A stretch of DNA of 13,855 bases from an uncultured Lachnospiraceae bacterium (GTDB lineage Bacteria; Bacillota; Clostridia; Lachnospirales; Lachnospiraceae), in the NCBI GenBank assembly GCA_947178115.1, contig CAMWXF010000009.1, positions 1-13,855 on the forward strand. Direction: 5' to 3'. This document shows positions 6,686 through 13,855 of the stretch, piece after piece (position 1 is the first letter of the stretch; each line of letters starts with the position of its first letter). The position numbers were made by a program, and so were the translations under genes. The notes beneath the pieces were generated by a model, which was given only the letters and a program-made list of their open reading frames with translations, was not told the origin of the DNA and made no database searches.

Positions 6686-7571
6686 CAGTTTTTTCTACAC
6701 TCTCAGGCAAGGTGTCCGTAACCTTTTCAGAAATAAGTGGTTTACACTCGCATCGATCGCGACGATCAGCGCATGTCTGTTTCTGTTCGGACTTTTTTAT
6801 GCGATTGTCATGAACTTCCAGCATATTGTGAAGAATGCGCAGGAAGGCGTTGCGGTGTATGTATTCTTTGATGACGGGCTGGAGGATAGCAGGATACAAC
6901 AGATCGGGGAGATGATATTAAAGCGTCCGGAAGTGTCCCGGGTTGACTTTGTGTCCGCCGAGGAGGCATGGGAGTCTTTTAAAGCGGACTATCTGGGAGG
7001 TTACGAGGATGGTTTTACGGAGAATCCGTTGGAGAATTCCGCGCAGTACGAAGTCTATCTGAGTGATGTATCCATGCAGTCCGCACTGGTAACATACTTA
7101 GAATCGGTGGACGGTGTCAGGATGGTCAACCGTTCCGAGCTTGTAGCGACTACGCTGACGGGAGTGAATGCGCTGATCGCATATGTATCTGTAGGCATTA
7201 TAGCAATTCTGTTTGCAGTATCTGTTTTCCTGATCAGTAATACGGTTATGATCGGTATCTCGGTCCGTAAGGAAGAGATCAATATTATGAAATATATCGG
7301 GGCTACAGATTTCTTCGTCAGATCCCCATTCGTGATTGAGGGCATGATGATCGGCCTCATCGGGGCGGCGATTCCCCTAGGGATCATATATACGTTATAT
7401 AATATTGTGATGGAATATATCACGACCAGATTTTCGATGTTGTCTTCGCTGCTCAGCTTTTTAAAGGTAGAGGAGATTTTCAATGTATTGACACCGGTTT
7501 CTCTGGGAATCGGTGTGGGAATCGGTTTTCTGGGAAGTATCATTACGGTAAGGAAACATTTGAGAGTATAG
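6675..7571 (+). CDS. ftsX: Cell-division protein FtsX
   Basis: The membrane subunit of the FtsEX complex, transmitting ATPase cycles of FtsE to an extracellular hydrolase. Its 298 residues have the standard four-helix layout: TM1 about 23-46, a large extracellular domain about 47-168, TM2 about 169-193, a cytoplasmic loop with the family block RKEEINIMKYIGATDFFVRSPF (about 198-219), TM3 about 220-246, a second short outer loop and TM4 about 272-292. The cytoplasmic N-terminal stretch RQGVRNLFRNKW is typical. The ATG lies inside the ftsE end, with GGGAGG (about 6660-6665) as ribosome binding site. The stop is 6 nt before the M23 gene, so the hydrolase is encoded directly beside its likely partner. 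Confidence 0.97.
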   Translation: MRINSFFYTLRQGVRNLFRNKWFTLASIATISACLFLFGLFYAIVMNFQHIVKNAQEGVAVYVFFDDGLEDSRIQQIGEMILKRPEVSRVDFVSAEEAWESFKADYLGGYEDGFTENPLENSAQYEVYLSDVSMQSALVTYLESVDGVRMVNRSELVATTLTGVNALIAYVSVGIIAILFAVSVFLISNTVMIGISVRKEEINIMKYIGATDFFVRSPFVIEGMMIGLIGAAIPLGIIYTLYNIVMEYITTRFSMLSSLLSFLKVEEIFNVLTPVSLGIGVGIGFLGSIITVRKHLRV

Positions 7572-7577
7572 GGTGCG

Positions 7578-8801
7578 GTGAGCACAGGGATGCCTATGAG
7601 ACATTGGAAGAAAGCTGTATGCGTGCTTCTGGGAATTGCGATTATGTTCACGTATGTCGAACCGGCACGGGCGGTCACGAATGAGAGCATTCGGGAGAAA
7701 GAGGATCAGATCAAGAAAGCGAAGGAAGAGGTTTCTAATCTGAAATCCAGTTTAACGGATGTGGAGGCGCTGAAGAAGGAGCTGGAGCGGTCGAAGAACG
7801 ATCTGACGGTCTATGTGACACAATTGGACAGTGAATTGAGCAGCATACAGGAGAAGATTGAGGAATATAATACACGGATTACGGAAAAAGAAGCTCAGAT
7901 CGTGGTGACCACTGAGGAACTGAACGAAGCGATCAAACAGCAGGAAGATCAGTACGAGGCGATGAAGAAGCGGATCCGGTTTATGTATGAGAAAGGTGAT
8001 ACATTTTATTTGGAGATGCTGTTCTCGTCAGCGGGTTTCGCTGATATGATGAATAAGGCCGACTACATCGAGGCATTGTCGCGGTATGACAGGAACAAAC
8101 TCGAGGAGTATGTGCAGACCAGGGAAATGGTGGAGCTGTGTAAGGAAGAGCTGGAGACGGAGAAGGAACTGCTGGATGAGGCGAAGATTGCCGTGGAAGC
8201 GGAGGAAGCAAATATCAGTTCACTCATCGAGGAGAAGGAAGCACAGATCAGATCGGTATCCGGCGATATTTCCAATAAAGAAGCGGCGATTAAGGAATAT
8301 GAGGAAATGATCGCGCAGGAGAATGCGGAGATCGCAGCTTTAGAGAAGGCGGTAGCCGAGGAAAAGGCGAGACTGGAGGCAGAGAACGCGCAGGCGAGGA
8401 TCTATAACGGCGGCATGTTTACGTGGCCTTGTCCGGGGTATAAGCGAATATCGGACGAATACGGAAACCGAATTCATCCGATTCTGGGAACACAGCAGTT
8501 CCATAACGGTGTAGATATGGCAGCGTCCAGCGGTACGGCGATACTGGCAGCTTATGACGGTGATGTGATTGCGGCAACGTACAGCAGTTCCATGGGTAAT
8601 TATATTATGATCGATCATGGAAGCGGATTGTATACCATATATATGCATTGTTCCGCATTGTATGTATCTAAGGGGCAGGCGGTTACGAAAGGACAGAATA
8701 TTGCCGCGGTAGGCAGTACGGGACGATCCACGGGACCTCATCTTCATTTTAGCGTGCGATTAAACGGGAGCTATGTCAGTCCCTGGAATTATTTAAAATA
8801 A
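7578..8801 (+). CDS. Secreted coiled-coil M23 peptidase, likely FtsEX partner
   Basis: A predicted exported peptidoglycan endopeptidase of 407 residues. A signal peptide (basic HWKK, hydrophobic 13-26, probable cleavage after PARA at 32) is followed by long charged coiled coils (about 35-135 and 172-275) with a non-polar patch between them (FYLEMLFSSAGFADMMNKA near 143-161), the arrangement seen in PcsB, CwlO and EnvC. The C-terminal M23/LytM domain (about 281-407) is catalytically complete: Zn ligands H309, D313 and H390, and catalytic histidines H357 and H388 (TGPHLHFSV). It therefore probably cuts cross-links itself, unlike EnvC, whose LytM site is degenerate. The start is uncertain: GTG 7578 is given, with in-frame ATGs at 7590 and 7596; no strong ribosome site decides, and all keep the signal peptide. 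Immediate proximity to ftsX supports partnership. Confidence 0.92.
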   Translation: MSTGMPMRHWKKAVCVLLGIAIMFTYVEPARAVTNESIREKEDQIKKAKEEVSNLKSSLTDVEALKKELERSKNDLTVYVTQLDSELSSIQEKIEEYNTRITEKEAQIVVTTEELNEAIKQQEDQYEAMKKRIRFMYEKGDTFYLEMLFSSAGFADMMNKADYIEALSRYDRNKLEEYVQTREMVELCKEELETEKELLDEAKIAVEAEEANISSLIEEKEAQIRSVSGDISNKEAAIKEYEEMIAQENAEIAALEKAVAEEKARLEAENAQARIYNGGMFTWPCPGYKRISDEYGNRIHPILGTQQFHNGVDMAASSGTAILAAYDGDVIAATYSSSMGNYIMIDHGSGLYTIYMHCSALYVSKGQAVTKGQNIAAVGSTGRSTGPHLHFSVRLNGSYVSPWNYLK

Positions 8802-8814
8802 GATCATGAGATAT

Positions 8815-8821
8815 GGAGAGG
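8815..8821 (+). promoter_or_regulatory. Ribosome binding site deciding a TTG start
   Basis: GGAGAGG sits 6 nt before a TTG at 8828 that is in frame with the S41 protease. The in-frame ATG at 8813 overlaps this site and has only a weak Shine-Dalgarno of its own upstream. Since most genes in the window have strong sites, TTG is the better start. Confidence 0.65.
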
Positions 8822-8827
8822 ATCAAT

Positions 8828-10201
8828 TTGAATCATAGCGGAGACAATAATTACTATAACAATGATTACAGCCAGAGGAACATGAATCAGGGTGCAAACA
8901 GCCCCTATTATCAGCAGCCGGCGTCGGTGCCGCCACAGTATCCCTATCCTCCTGCGGGAGGTCAGAACAATAAAGGCGGCGGCGTATTCCTGCTTGGTCT
9001 TTTGGTGGGCGTAATCATTACTGCGTTGGTGGGAAGCTGTGCATATGTAGGAACGCGGCTGTATCATCTGGCGGGCGGCCGCTCGGCGAAGACGGCCAGT
9101 GCGGACGGCAGCGCAGGGAACAGTCTGATAAACGACGACACTTTAGAGAAGCTGGAAACTTTGGAGGAAGTGATCGACAAGTATTATTATAAAGATGAAG
9201 ATATTGACGTCGAAGAAATGACGGAGGGAATGTATTCCGGTCTGGTGGCTTCTCTGGGCGATCCTTATTCGGTTTATTACACTGCGGAAGAGTGGAAGAA
9301 TATGATGGCGGATACTGAGGGGATCTATTACGGAATCGGCGCTTATCTGCAGTTAGATACCGCCACTGGATTAGCGAAGATCAACGGCGTAATTGCAAAT
9401 ACTCCGGCGGAGGAAGCAGGTCTGCGGGAGAATGACATCATATATCAGGTGGACGGAGAGATGATTCAGGGACTGGAATTGTCGGAGATTGTGTCCAGAA
9501 TAAAGGGCGAGGAAGGCACTACCGTTCATCTGACTGTTGTCCGGGAAGGAGAGGCGGATTATCTGGAGATTGACGTGGAGAGACGCAAGATCGAATCTCC
9601 CACCGTCAAATATGAGATGTATGATAACGGAGTAGGGTATATTCAGATCACAGAGTTTGATGAAGTGACAACGGATCAGTTTACGGAGGCCCTGGCAGTA
9701 GTCAAAGGTTCCGGGGCAAAAGGATTGATTCTGGATCTGCGCAGTAACCCGGGAGGAAGTCTTCCGGTAGTGGTAGATATCGCCAGATCGATTCTGCCGA
9801 AAGGTTTGATCGTATATACGGAGGATAAATACGGCAAGAGAGATGAGTATACCTGCGACGGTAAGAAAGAGTTGGATATTCCCATGGTGGTGCTGATTAA
9901 CGGTAATTCGGCAAGCGCATCCGAGATACTTGCGGGAGCCATTAAAGACTATGATAAAGGAACACTGATCGGCACGACTACATTCGGTAAGGGTATTGTG
10001 CAGCGTGTGCTGCCGCTTACTGACGGAACAGCGCTGAAGCTGACGATCAGTTCCTATTATACGCCGAAGGGAAATAATATCCACGGAATCGGCATTGATC
10101 CCGATATTGAATGTGAATTTGACAGTGAGGCGTATTATGAGAGAGGCGTGGATAACCAGTTGGAGCGCGCGAAACAGGAGATCAACCAGATGATTAAATA
10201 G
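8828..10201 (+). CDS. Membrane-anchored S41 carboxyl-terminal protease (CtpB-like)
   Basis: A PDZ-gated serine protease acting outside the membrane, 457 residues from the TTG. Domains: a cytoplasmic tail of about 50 residues rich in Asn, Tyr, Gln and Pro, one membrane helix (about 53-75), a helical S41 N-terminal segment, a PDZ domain (about 160-245) with the AEEAGLRENDII loop, and the S41 core. The Ser-Lys dyad is S363 (in NGNSASASE) and K388 (in TFGKGIVQ), with Q392; the 25-residue Ser-Lys distance equals that of Bacillus subtilis CtpB. FDEVTTDQF and ILDLRSNPGG are family blocks. It follows the M23 gene by 26 nt. An S41 gene beside ftsEX also occurs in Bacillus subtilis. The substrate is unknown; processing or turnover of the neighbouring hydrolase is an inference. 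Confidence 0.93.
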   Translation: MNHSGDNNYYNNDYSQRNMNQGANSPYYQQPASVPPQYPYPPAGGQNNKGGGVFLLGLLVGVIITALVGSCAYVGTRLYHLAGGRSAKTASADGSAGNSLINDDTLEKLETLEEVIDKYYYKDEDIDVEEMTEGMYSGLVASLGDPYSVYYTAEEWKNMMADTEGIYYGIGAYLQLDTATGLAKINGVIANTPAEEAGLRENDIIYQVDGEMIQGLELSEIVSRIKGEEGTTVHLTVVREGEADYLEIDVERRKIESPTVKYEMYDNGVGYIQITEFDEVTTDQFTEALAVVKGSGAKGLILDLRSNPGGSLPVVVDIARSILPKGLIVYTEDKYGKRDEYTCDGKKELDIPMVVLINGNSASASEILAGAIKDYDKGTLIGTTTFGKGIVQRVLPLTDGTALKLTISSYYTPKGNNIHGIGIDPDIECEFDSEAYYERGVDNQLERAKQEINQMIK

Positions 10202-10210
10202 AGCGGAGCG

Positions 10211-10243
10211 CTGACAGCGTAGAACGTAGACTGACAGCATAGA
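10211..10243 (+). repeat. Short direct repeat ahead of manC-like gene
   Basis: CTGACAGCGTAGA (10211-10223) recurs as CTGACAGCATAGA (10231-10243), one mismatch in 13 with a 20-bp period. The 58-nt gap between the S41 stop and the next ATG contains no terminator hairpin, so readthrough from the upstream operon remains possible. Confidence 0.5.
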
Positions 10244-10259
10244 CATAGAGGAATGATGT

Positions 10260-11570
10260 ATGAATATCGTATTGTTATCGGGCGGATCGGGTAAACGTCT
10301 GTGGCCGCTTTCCAATGATACCCGTTCCAAGCAGTTTATTAAGATTTTTAAGATTGCAGACGGGGAATATGAATCCATGGTACAACGGGTGTACCGTCAG
10401 ATCAGATCGATTGATAAGGATGCCGATATTACTATTGCGACATCGAAGTCGCAGGTGTCGGCGATACACAATCAGTTGGGTGAGAATGTTGGTGTCAGTG
10501 TGGAACCATGCAGAAGGGACACTTTTCCGGCAATTGCTCTTGCGGCGGCATACCTGCATGATGTGAGGGGAATATCGGAGCAGGAGGCGGTGGTGGTCTG
10601 CCCGGTAGATCCTTATGTGGAAGAAGACTATTTTGAGGCGCTTCGCAAACTGGGTGAACGTGCAGAGACCGGGAATGCCAATCTGGTGCTCATGGGGATA
10701 GAACCTACATATCCCAGCGCTAAATACGGATATATCATTCCGGAGAGTAAGGATAATATCAGCAGAGTATCCATGTTCAAGGAGAAACCGACTGAGGAGA
10801 TAGCAAAGGAATATATCGCGCAGGGCGCGCTCTGGAACGGAGGCGTTTTCGCTTTCAGACTGGAGTATGTGTTGCGGCGTGCCCATGAATTGATTGAATT
10901 TACAGACTATCAGGATCTTTTCAACAGGTATGAGTCATTGACAAAGATCAGTTTTGACTATGCGGTAGTAGAGCATGAGCAGCATATCGAAGTGATGCGC
11001 TTTGCGGGCATGTGGAAAGATATGGGGACATGGAATACGCTGACAGAAGCGATGGAGAGTGACCATATCGGTAAGGCGATCCTGAACGAGCGATGCGAGA
11101 ACGTGCATGTGGTGAATGAACTCAATGTTTCCGTGCTGTGTATGGGTCTGAAAGATGTGGTAGTGTCAGCCAGCCCGGAAGGGATTCTTGTGTCAGACAA
11201 GAATCAGTCGAGTTATATTAAGCCGTATGTAGACGAAATCAATCAGCAGATCATGTTTGCAGAAAAGTCATGGGGCAGTTTTCAGGTCATTGATATTGAG
11301 GAAGGCAGCATGACGATCAAGGTTACCCTGAATCCAGGACACGGCATGAATTATCATAGCCATGTGCTACGTGATGAAGTCTGGACGGTAATCGGCGGCC
11401 GGGGCAGGACGATCGTGGATGGCGTGGAGCGCAGTGTCAGTGCGGGCGATGTGATACAGATGCCTGCCGGAGTGCCACATACGATTCTGGCGGACACGAA
11501 GCTGCAGGTAATCGAGGTACAGATCGGTTCGGAGATCAGCGTGCATGATAAGAAGAAGATAGCATTGTGA
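10260..11570 (+). CDS. manC: Mannose-1-phosphate guanylyltransferase-like protein with cupin domain
   Basis: Predicted to make GDP-mannose from mannose-1-phosphate and GTP for glycan synthesis. It has 436 residues. The N-terminal nucleotidyltransferase domain (about 1-280) shows the pyrophosphorylase signature GGSGKRLWPLS (8-18), K24-Q-F, EKP (175-177), WNGGVFAF (192-199), FDYAVVEH (232-239) and WKDMGTW (252-258). The C-terminal cupin (about 335-430) keeps likely metal ligands H366, H368, E373 and H407, as in type II phosphomannose isomerase modules of ManC/AlgA. Oddities: RRDTFPAIALA (85-95) replaces the usual RNTAPAIALA, and PVDPYV (115-120) replaces the usual PSDH-type motif, so nucleotide or sugar specificity is less certain than the fold. 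The start is ATG with AGAGGA (10247-10252) 7 nt upstream. No other nucleotide-sugar gene is adjacent. Confidence 0.82.
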   Translation: MNIVLLSGGSGKRLWPLSNDTRSKQFIKIFKIADGEYESMVQRVYRQIRSIDKDADITIATSKSQVSAIHNQLGENVGVSVEPCRRDTFPAIALAAAYLHDVRGISEQEAVVVCPVDPYVEEDYFEALRKLGERAETGNANLVLMGIEPTYPSAKYGYIIPESKDNISRVSMFKEKPTEEIAKEYIAQGALWNGGVFAFRLEYVLRRAHELIEFTDYQDLFNRYESLTKISFDYAVVEHEQHIEVMRFAGMWKDMGTWNTLTEAMESDHIGKAILNERCENVHVVNELNVSVLCMGLKDVVVSASPEGILVSDKNQSSYIKPYVDEINQQIMFAEKSWGSFQVIDIEEGSMTIKVTLNPGHGMNYHSHVLRDEVWTVIGGRGRTIVDGVERSVSAGDVIQMPAGVPHTILADTKLQVIEVQIGSEISVHDKKKIAL

Positions 11571-11579
11571 GGACAATTA

Positions 11580-11609
11580 ATGCGGGAGTTAATCTCCCGC
11601 ATGTTTTTT
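11580..11609 (+). terminator. Intrinsic terminator after manC-like gene
   Basis: A perfect 9-bp stem (ATGCGGGAG at 11580-11588, CTCCCGCAT at 11594-11602) with a TTAAT loop, then G and six T residues. It starts 9 nt after the stop codon. Confidence 0.92.
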
Positions 11610-11740
11610 ATAATGTAGATCGACGGCGATTGCATACTATCAATCACACTGTTTAAACTATCAACCGTGGGTTGCATTATGAAACATTATACTACAGTGA
11701 AACTTGTTCTGGCTGTAAGTTATGGTATATTTACAAAAGA

Positions 11741-11752
11741 GAACAAATGTTC
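11741..11752. promoter_or_regulatory. LexA (SOS) box upstream of uvrB
   Basis: GAACAAATGTTC fits the Gram-positive LexA operator core GAAC-RNRY-GTTC exactly; the flanking bases A and T extend the dyad to AGAAC/GTTCT. It ends 9 bp before the proposed -35 box of uvrB, where bound LexA could block RNA polymerase. uvrB is an SOS gene in many bacteria, which supports the call. Confidence 0.85.
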
Positions 11753-11761
11753 TAAAAATAC

Positions 11762-11790
11762 TGTACAAATTAGAATGGGTATGCTATAAT
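11762..11790 (+). promoter_or_regulatory. uvrB promoter with extended -10
   Basis: A perfect TATAAT (11785-11790) preceded by TGC forms an extended -10; the -35 is TGTACA (11762-11767) at 17-bp spacing. The LexA box lies just upstream. Transcription would start near 11797, giving a leader of about 85 nt. Confidence 0.75.
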
Positions 11791-11834
11791 CAAAACTGCT
11801 TTGGCGTGATTATATACGCATGGGTTTGATTATA
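11785..11834. repeat. TGATTATA octamer in three copies across the uvrB promoter and leader
   Basis: TGATTATA occurs at 11807-11814 and 11827-11834, and inverted (TATAATCA) at 11785-11792, where it includes the -10 box. The outer pair extends to a perfect 10-bp inverted repeat, TATAATCAAA (11785-11794) against TTTGATTATA (11825-11834). Spacing of 20-22 bp is close to two helical turns. Low base complexity means chance is not excluded. Confidence 0.5.
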
Positions 11835-11882
11835 ATTATTTGAGTTAAAAGACGTATTAAATTGTGAGGTGATCTTGAGCGT

Positions 11883-13855
11883 ATGGACTTCAAACTGCAC
11901 AGTGAATACCAACCCACCGGCGATCAGCCACAGGCCATAGAGGCTCTTGTGAAAGGCTTCAAGGAAGGCAAACAATTTCAGACATTGCTGGGAGTCACCG
12001 GTTCCGGTAAGACTTTTACTATGGCAAATATCATACAGCAGCTCCAGAAACCTACGCTGGTAATAGCGCACAATAAGACTCTTGCGGGGCAGCTTTACGG
12101 TGAATTTAAGGAGTTTTTCCCGGAAAATGCGGTGGAATATTTCGTGTCCTACTACGACTATTATCAGCCGGAAGCATATGTGCCTTCTACGGATACTTAT
12201 ATTGCGAAAGATTCCTCTATCAATGATGAAATTGACAAGCTGAGGCTGTCTGCCACGGCTTCCCTGACGGAACGGAAGGACGTTGTGGTGGTGGCAAGCG
12301 TTTCCTGTATCTATGGTTTGGGAAGCCCGGAGGAATATGCGGGAATGAGCATGTCCCTGCGGCCCGGCATGTGTAAGGACCGCGATGATGTGATCCGTGG
12401 TCTGATTGATATGCAATATGATCGGAATGACATGGACTTAGACCGCTGCTGCTTCCGGGTGCGGGGCGACGTGGTGGAAGTCTATCCGGCACAGGGCGGT
12501 GATTATTTGATCCGTATTGAGTTTTTTGGTGACGAGATTGACCGGATCGCGCAGACAGATCCGCTGACGGGACAGGTTCATGCGACATTGGAGCATGTGA
12601 TGATCTATCCGGCCTCTCATTATGTGGTAGCGCAGGAGAAGATTCAGACTGCCTGTAAGGAGATTGAGAAAGAACTGGAAGACCGGGTAAAATATTTTAA
12701 GGGTGAGGACAAGCTGTTGGAGGCGCAGCGTATCTCGGAGCGCACGAACTTTGATATCGAGATGCTCAGAGAAACCGGCTTTTGTTCCGGTATTGAGAAT
12801 TACTCACGCCATCTGAACGGTATGGCGGAGGGAGAGCCGCCCTTCACGTTGCTTGATTATTTTGACAAGGATTTTCTCATTATTATAGATGAGTCCCATA
12901 TGACGATTCCGCAGATTCGCGGTATGTATGCGGGCGACAGATCCCGCAAGAACACGCTGGTGGATTACGGGTTCCGTCTGCCTTCGGCGCTGGACAACAG
13001 GCCGCTCAATTTCGGGGAATTTGAGCAGCATATCGATCAGATGCTTTTCGTATCCGCTACGCCGTCCGAATACGAGGCGGCGCATGAACTGTTTCGGACA
13101 GAGCAGATTATCAGACCTACCGGGCTGCTGGACCCGGAAGTGGATGTGCGGCCGGTGGAGGGGCAGATTGACGATCTGATTTCAGAAATCAATAAAGAGG
13201 TGGCGAATCATCATAAAGTTCTGGTGACCACACTCACAAAGCGGATGGCGGAAGACTTGACAAGTTATATGAACGATGTGGGTATTCGCGTGAAATATCT
13301 GCACTCCGATGTGGATACGCTGGAACGCGCGGAGATCATTCGCGATATGCGGCTTGATGTGTTTGATGTGCTGGTAGGCATTAATCTGCTGCGTGAGGGA
13401 TTGGATATTCCCGAGATTTCTCTTGTGGCTATTCTGGACGCTGACAAGGAAGGGTTCCTGCGTTCGGAAACATCCTTGATCCAGACCATAGGACGTGCGG
13501 CGCGTAACGCGGAAGGGCATGTGATCATGTATGCCGACAATATGACGGATTCCATGCGGGCCGCCATCACAGAGACGAACCGCAGACGCGAGATACAGCA
13601 GCGGTATAATGAAGAGCACGGCATCACGCCGCAGACGATTCAGAAGGCAGTCCGGGATCTGATCAGTATTTCCAAGACCATCGCGAAAGAGGAACTGCGG
13701 TTTGAGAAGGACCCGGAATCCATGAGCCGTCAGGAGCTAGAGAAGCTGGTCAAGGATGTGGAGAAGCAGATGAAGAAAGCGGCAGCGGATTTAAACTTCG
13801 AGGCGGCGGCCGAGCTGCGTGACCGGATGACGGAGTTGAAAGGGAAGCTGCGGGA
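11883..13855 (+). CDS. uvrB: Excinuclease ABC subunit UvrB (3' end cut by window)
   Basis: The damage-verifying helicase-like subunit of nucleotide excision repair, loaded by UvrA and recruiting UvrC. 657 codons are present with no stop; the family length of about 655-675 means only the last residues are missing. Motifs: Walker A GVTGSGKT (37-44), the beta-hairpin [12 protein letters not shown] region just past residue 90 that clamps DNA, DESH at 336-339 (motif II), [19 protein letters not shown], the late helicase blocks [13 protein letters not shown] and QTIGRAARN, and the C-terminal UVR motif ([13 protein letters not shown]) that contacts UvrC. The ATG at 11883 is the only in-frame start after an upstream stop; GAGGTGATC (11866-11874) matches the 16S anti-SD tail over nine bases, at slightly long spacing. 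A LexA box and an extended -10 promoter lie upstream. Confidence 0.97.
   Translation, partial: MDFKLHSEYQPTGDQPQAIEALVKGFKEGKQFQTLLGVTGSGKTFTMANIIQQLQKPTLVIAHNKTLAGQLYGEFKEFFPENAVEYFVSYYDYYQPEAYVPSTDTYIAKDSSINDEIDKLRLSATASLTERKDVVVVASVSCIYGLGSPEEYAGMSMSLRPGMCKDRDDVIRGLIDMQYDRNDMDLDRCCFRVRGDVVEVYPAQGGDYLIRIEFFGDEIDRIAQTDPLTGQVHATLEHVMIYPASHYVVAQEKIQTACKEIEKELEDRVKYFKGEDKLLEAQRISERTNFDIEMLRETGFCSGIENYSRHLNGMAEGEPPFTLLDYFDKDFLIIIDESHMTIPQIRGMYAGDRSRKNTLVDYGFRLPSALDNRPLNFGEFEQHIDQMLFVSATPSEYEAAHELFRTEQIIRPTGLLDPEVDVRPVEGQIDDLISEINKEVANHHKVLVTTLTKRMAEDLTSYMNDVGIRVKYLHSDVDTLERAEIIRDMRLDVFDVLVGINLLREGLDIPEISLVAILDADKEGFLRSETSLIQTIGRAARNAEGHVIMYADNMTDSMRAAITETNRRREIQQRYNEEHGITPQTIQKAVRDLISISKTIAKEELRFEKDPESMSRQELEKLVKDVEKQMKKAAADLNFEAAAELRDRMTELKGKLR

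Noticed and set aside
9371..10378. 335-codon open frame on the minus strand across the S41 protease gene
   Set aside because: It is antisense to a gene with intact catalytic motifs and composition explained by that gene's codons; no ribosome site or domain pattern. The other long antisense frames (for example 776-1294, 7055-7690, 11790-12416) are rejected for the same reason.
11696..11709. Second LexA-like site (GAAACTTGTTC) upstream of uvrB
   Set aside because: The half-site spacing is one base short and one arm is GAAAC, so it does not fit GAAC-N4-GTTC.
1..13855. Mobile element, CRISPR array or defence system
   Set aside because: No transposase, integrase, evenly spaced repeat array, terminal inverted repeats or toxin-antitoxin pair is visible; all genes belong to housekeeping families.

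Overview
The window looks like an ordinary chromosomal segment from a Gram-positive anaerobe of the Clostridia, most probably Lachnospiraceae (Clostridium cluster XIVa). This is inferred from the type III glutamine synthetase, the Shine-Dalgarno sites, the GTG/TTG starts, the FtsEX cluster with coiled-coil hydrolase and S41 protease, and a Gram-positive LexA box. It carries eleven genes I regard as real protein-coding genes and one tRNA. I see no insertion sequence, prophage, CRISPR array or other mobile element. Gene density, codon style and gene order all read as core genome.

Layout: (1) 1-2333, a terminator-like hairpin, then a stand-alone glnN (type III glutamine synthetase) closed by a strong terminator. 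(2) 2394-4243, a consensus promoter driving tRNA-Gln(CUG), a terminator hairpin, then two tightly spaced genes, an acyl-ACP thioesterase and a CvfB-like S1-domain RNA-binding protein, ending at a bidirectional terminator. (3) 4275-4581, a small convergent YjfB-type motility-associated gene on the minus strand with a possible sigma-28 -10 element, plus an unexplained plus-strand terminator-like hairpin behind it. (4) 4582-4843, an AT-rich intergenic stretch. (5) 4844-10201, a probable operon: a CdaR/PucR-type regulator, ftsE, ftsX, a secreted coiled-coil M23 peptidase and a membrane-anchored S41 carboxyl-terminal protease. (6) 10260-11609, a mannose-1-phosphate guanylyltransferase-like gene and its terminator. 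(7) 11610-13855, a LexA-box-controlled promoter region followed by uvrB, which runs off the end of the window only a few codons short of its expected stop.

The functional core is the division and cell-wall block. FtsE/FtsX would form the ATP-driven transmembrane switch, the M23 coiled-coil protein its extracellular hydrolase, and the S41 protease a likely processing or turnover factor. The CdaR-like regulator at the head is the least explained member. The most useful leads are regulatory: the hairpin just ahead of glnN, the tRNA-terminator-thioesterase arrangement, the orphan hairpin between the divergent genes, and repeated octamers around the uvrB promoter. I found no convincing evidence for a wholly new system.
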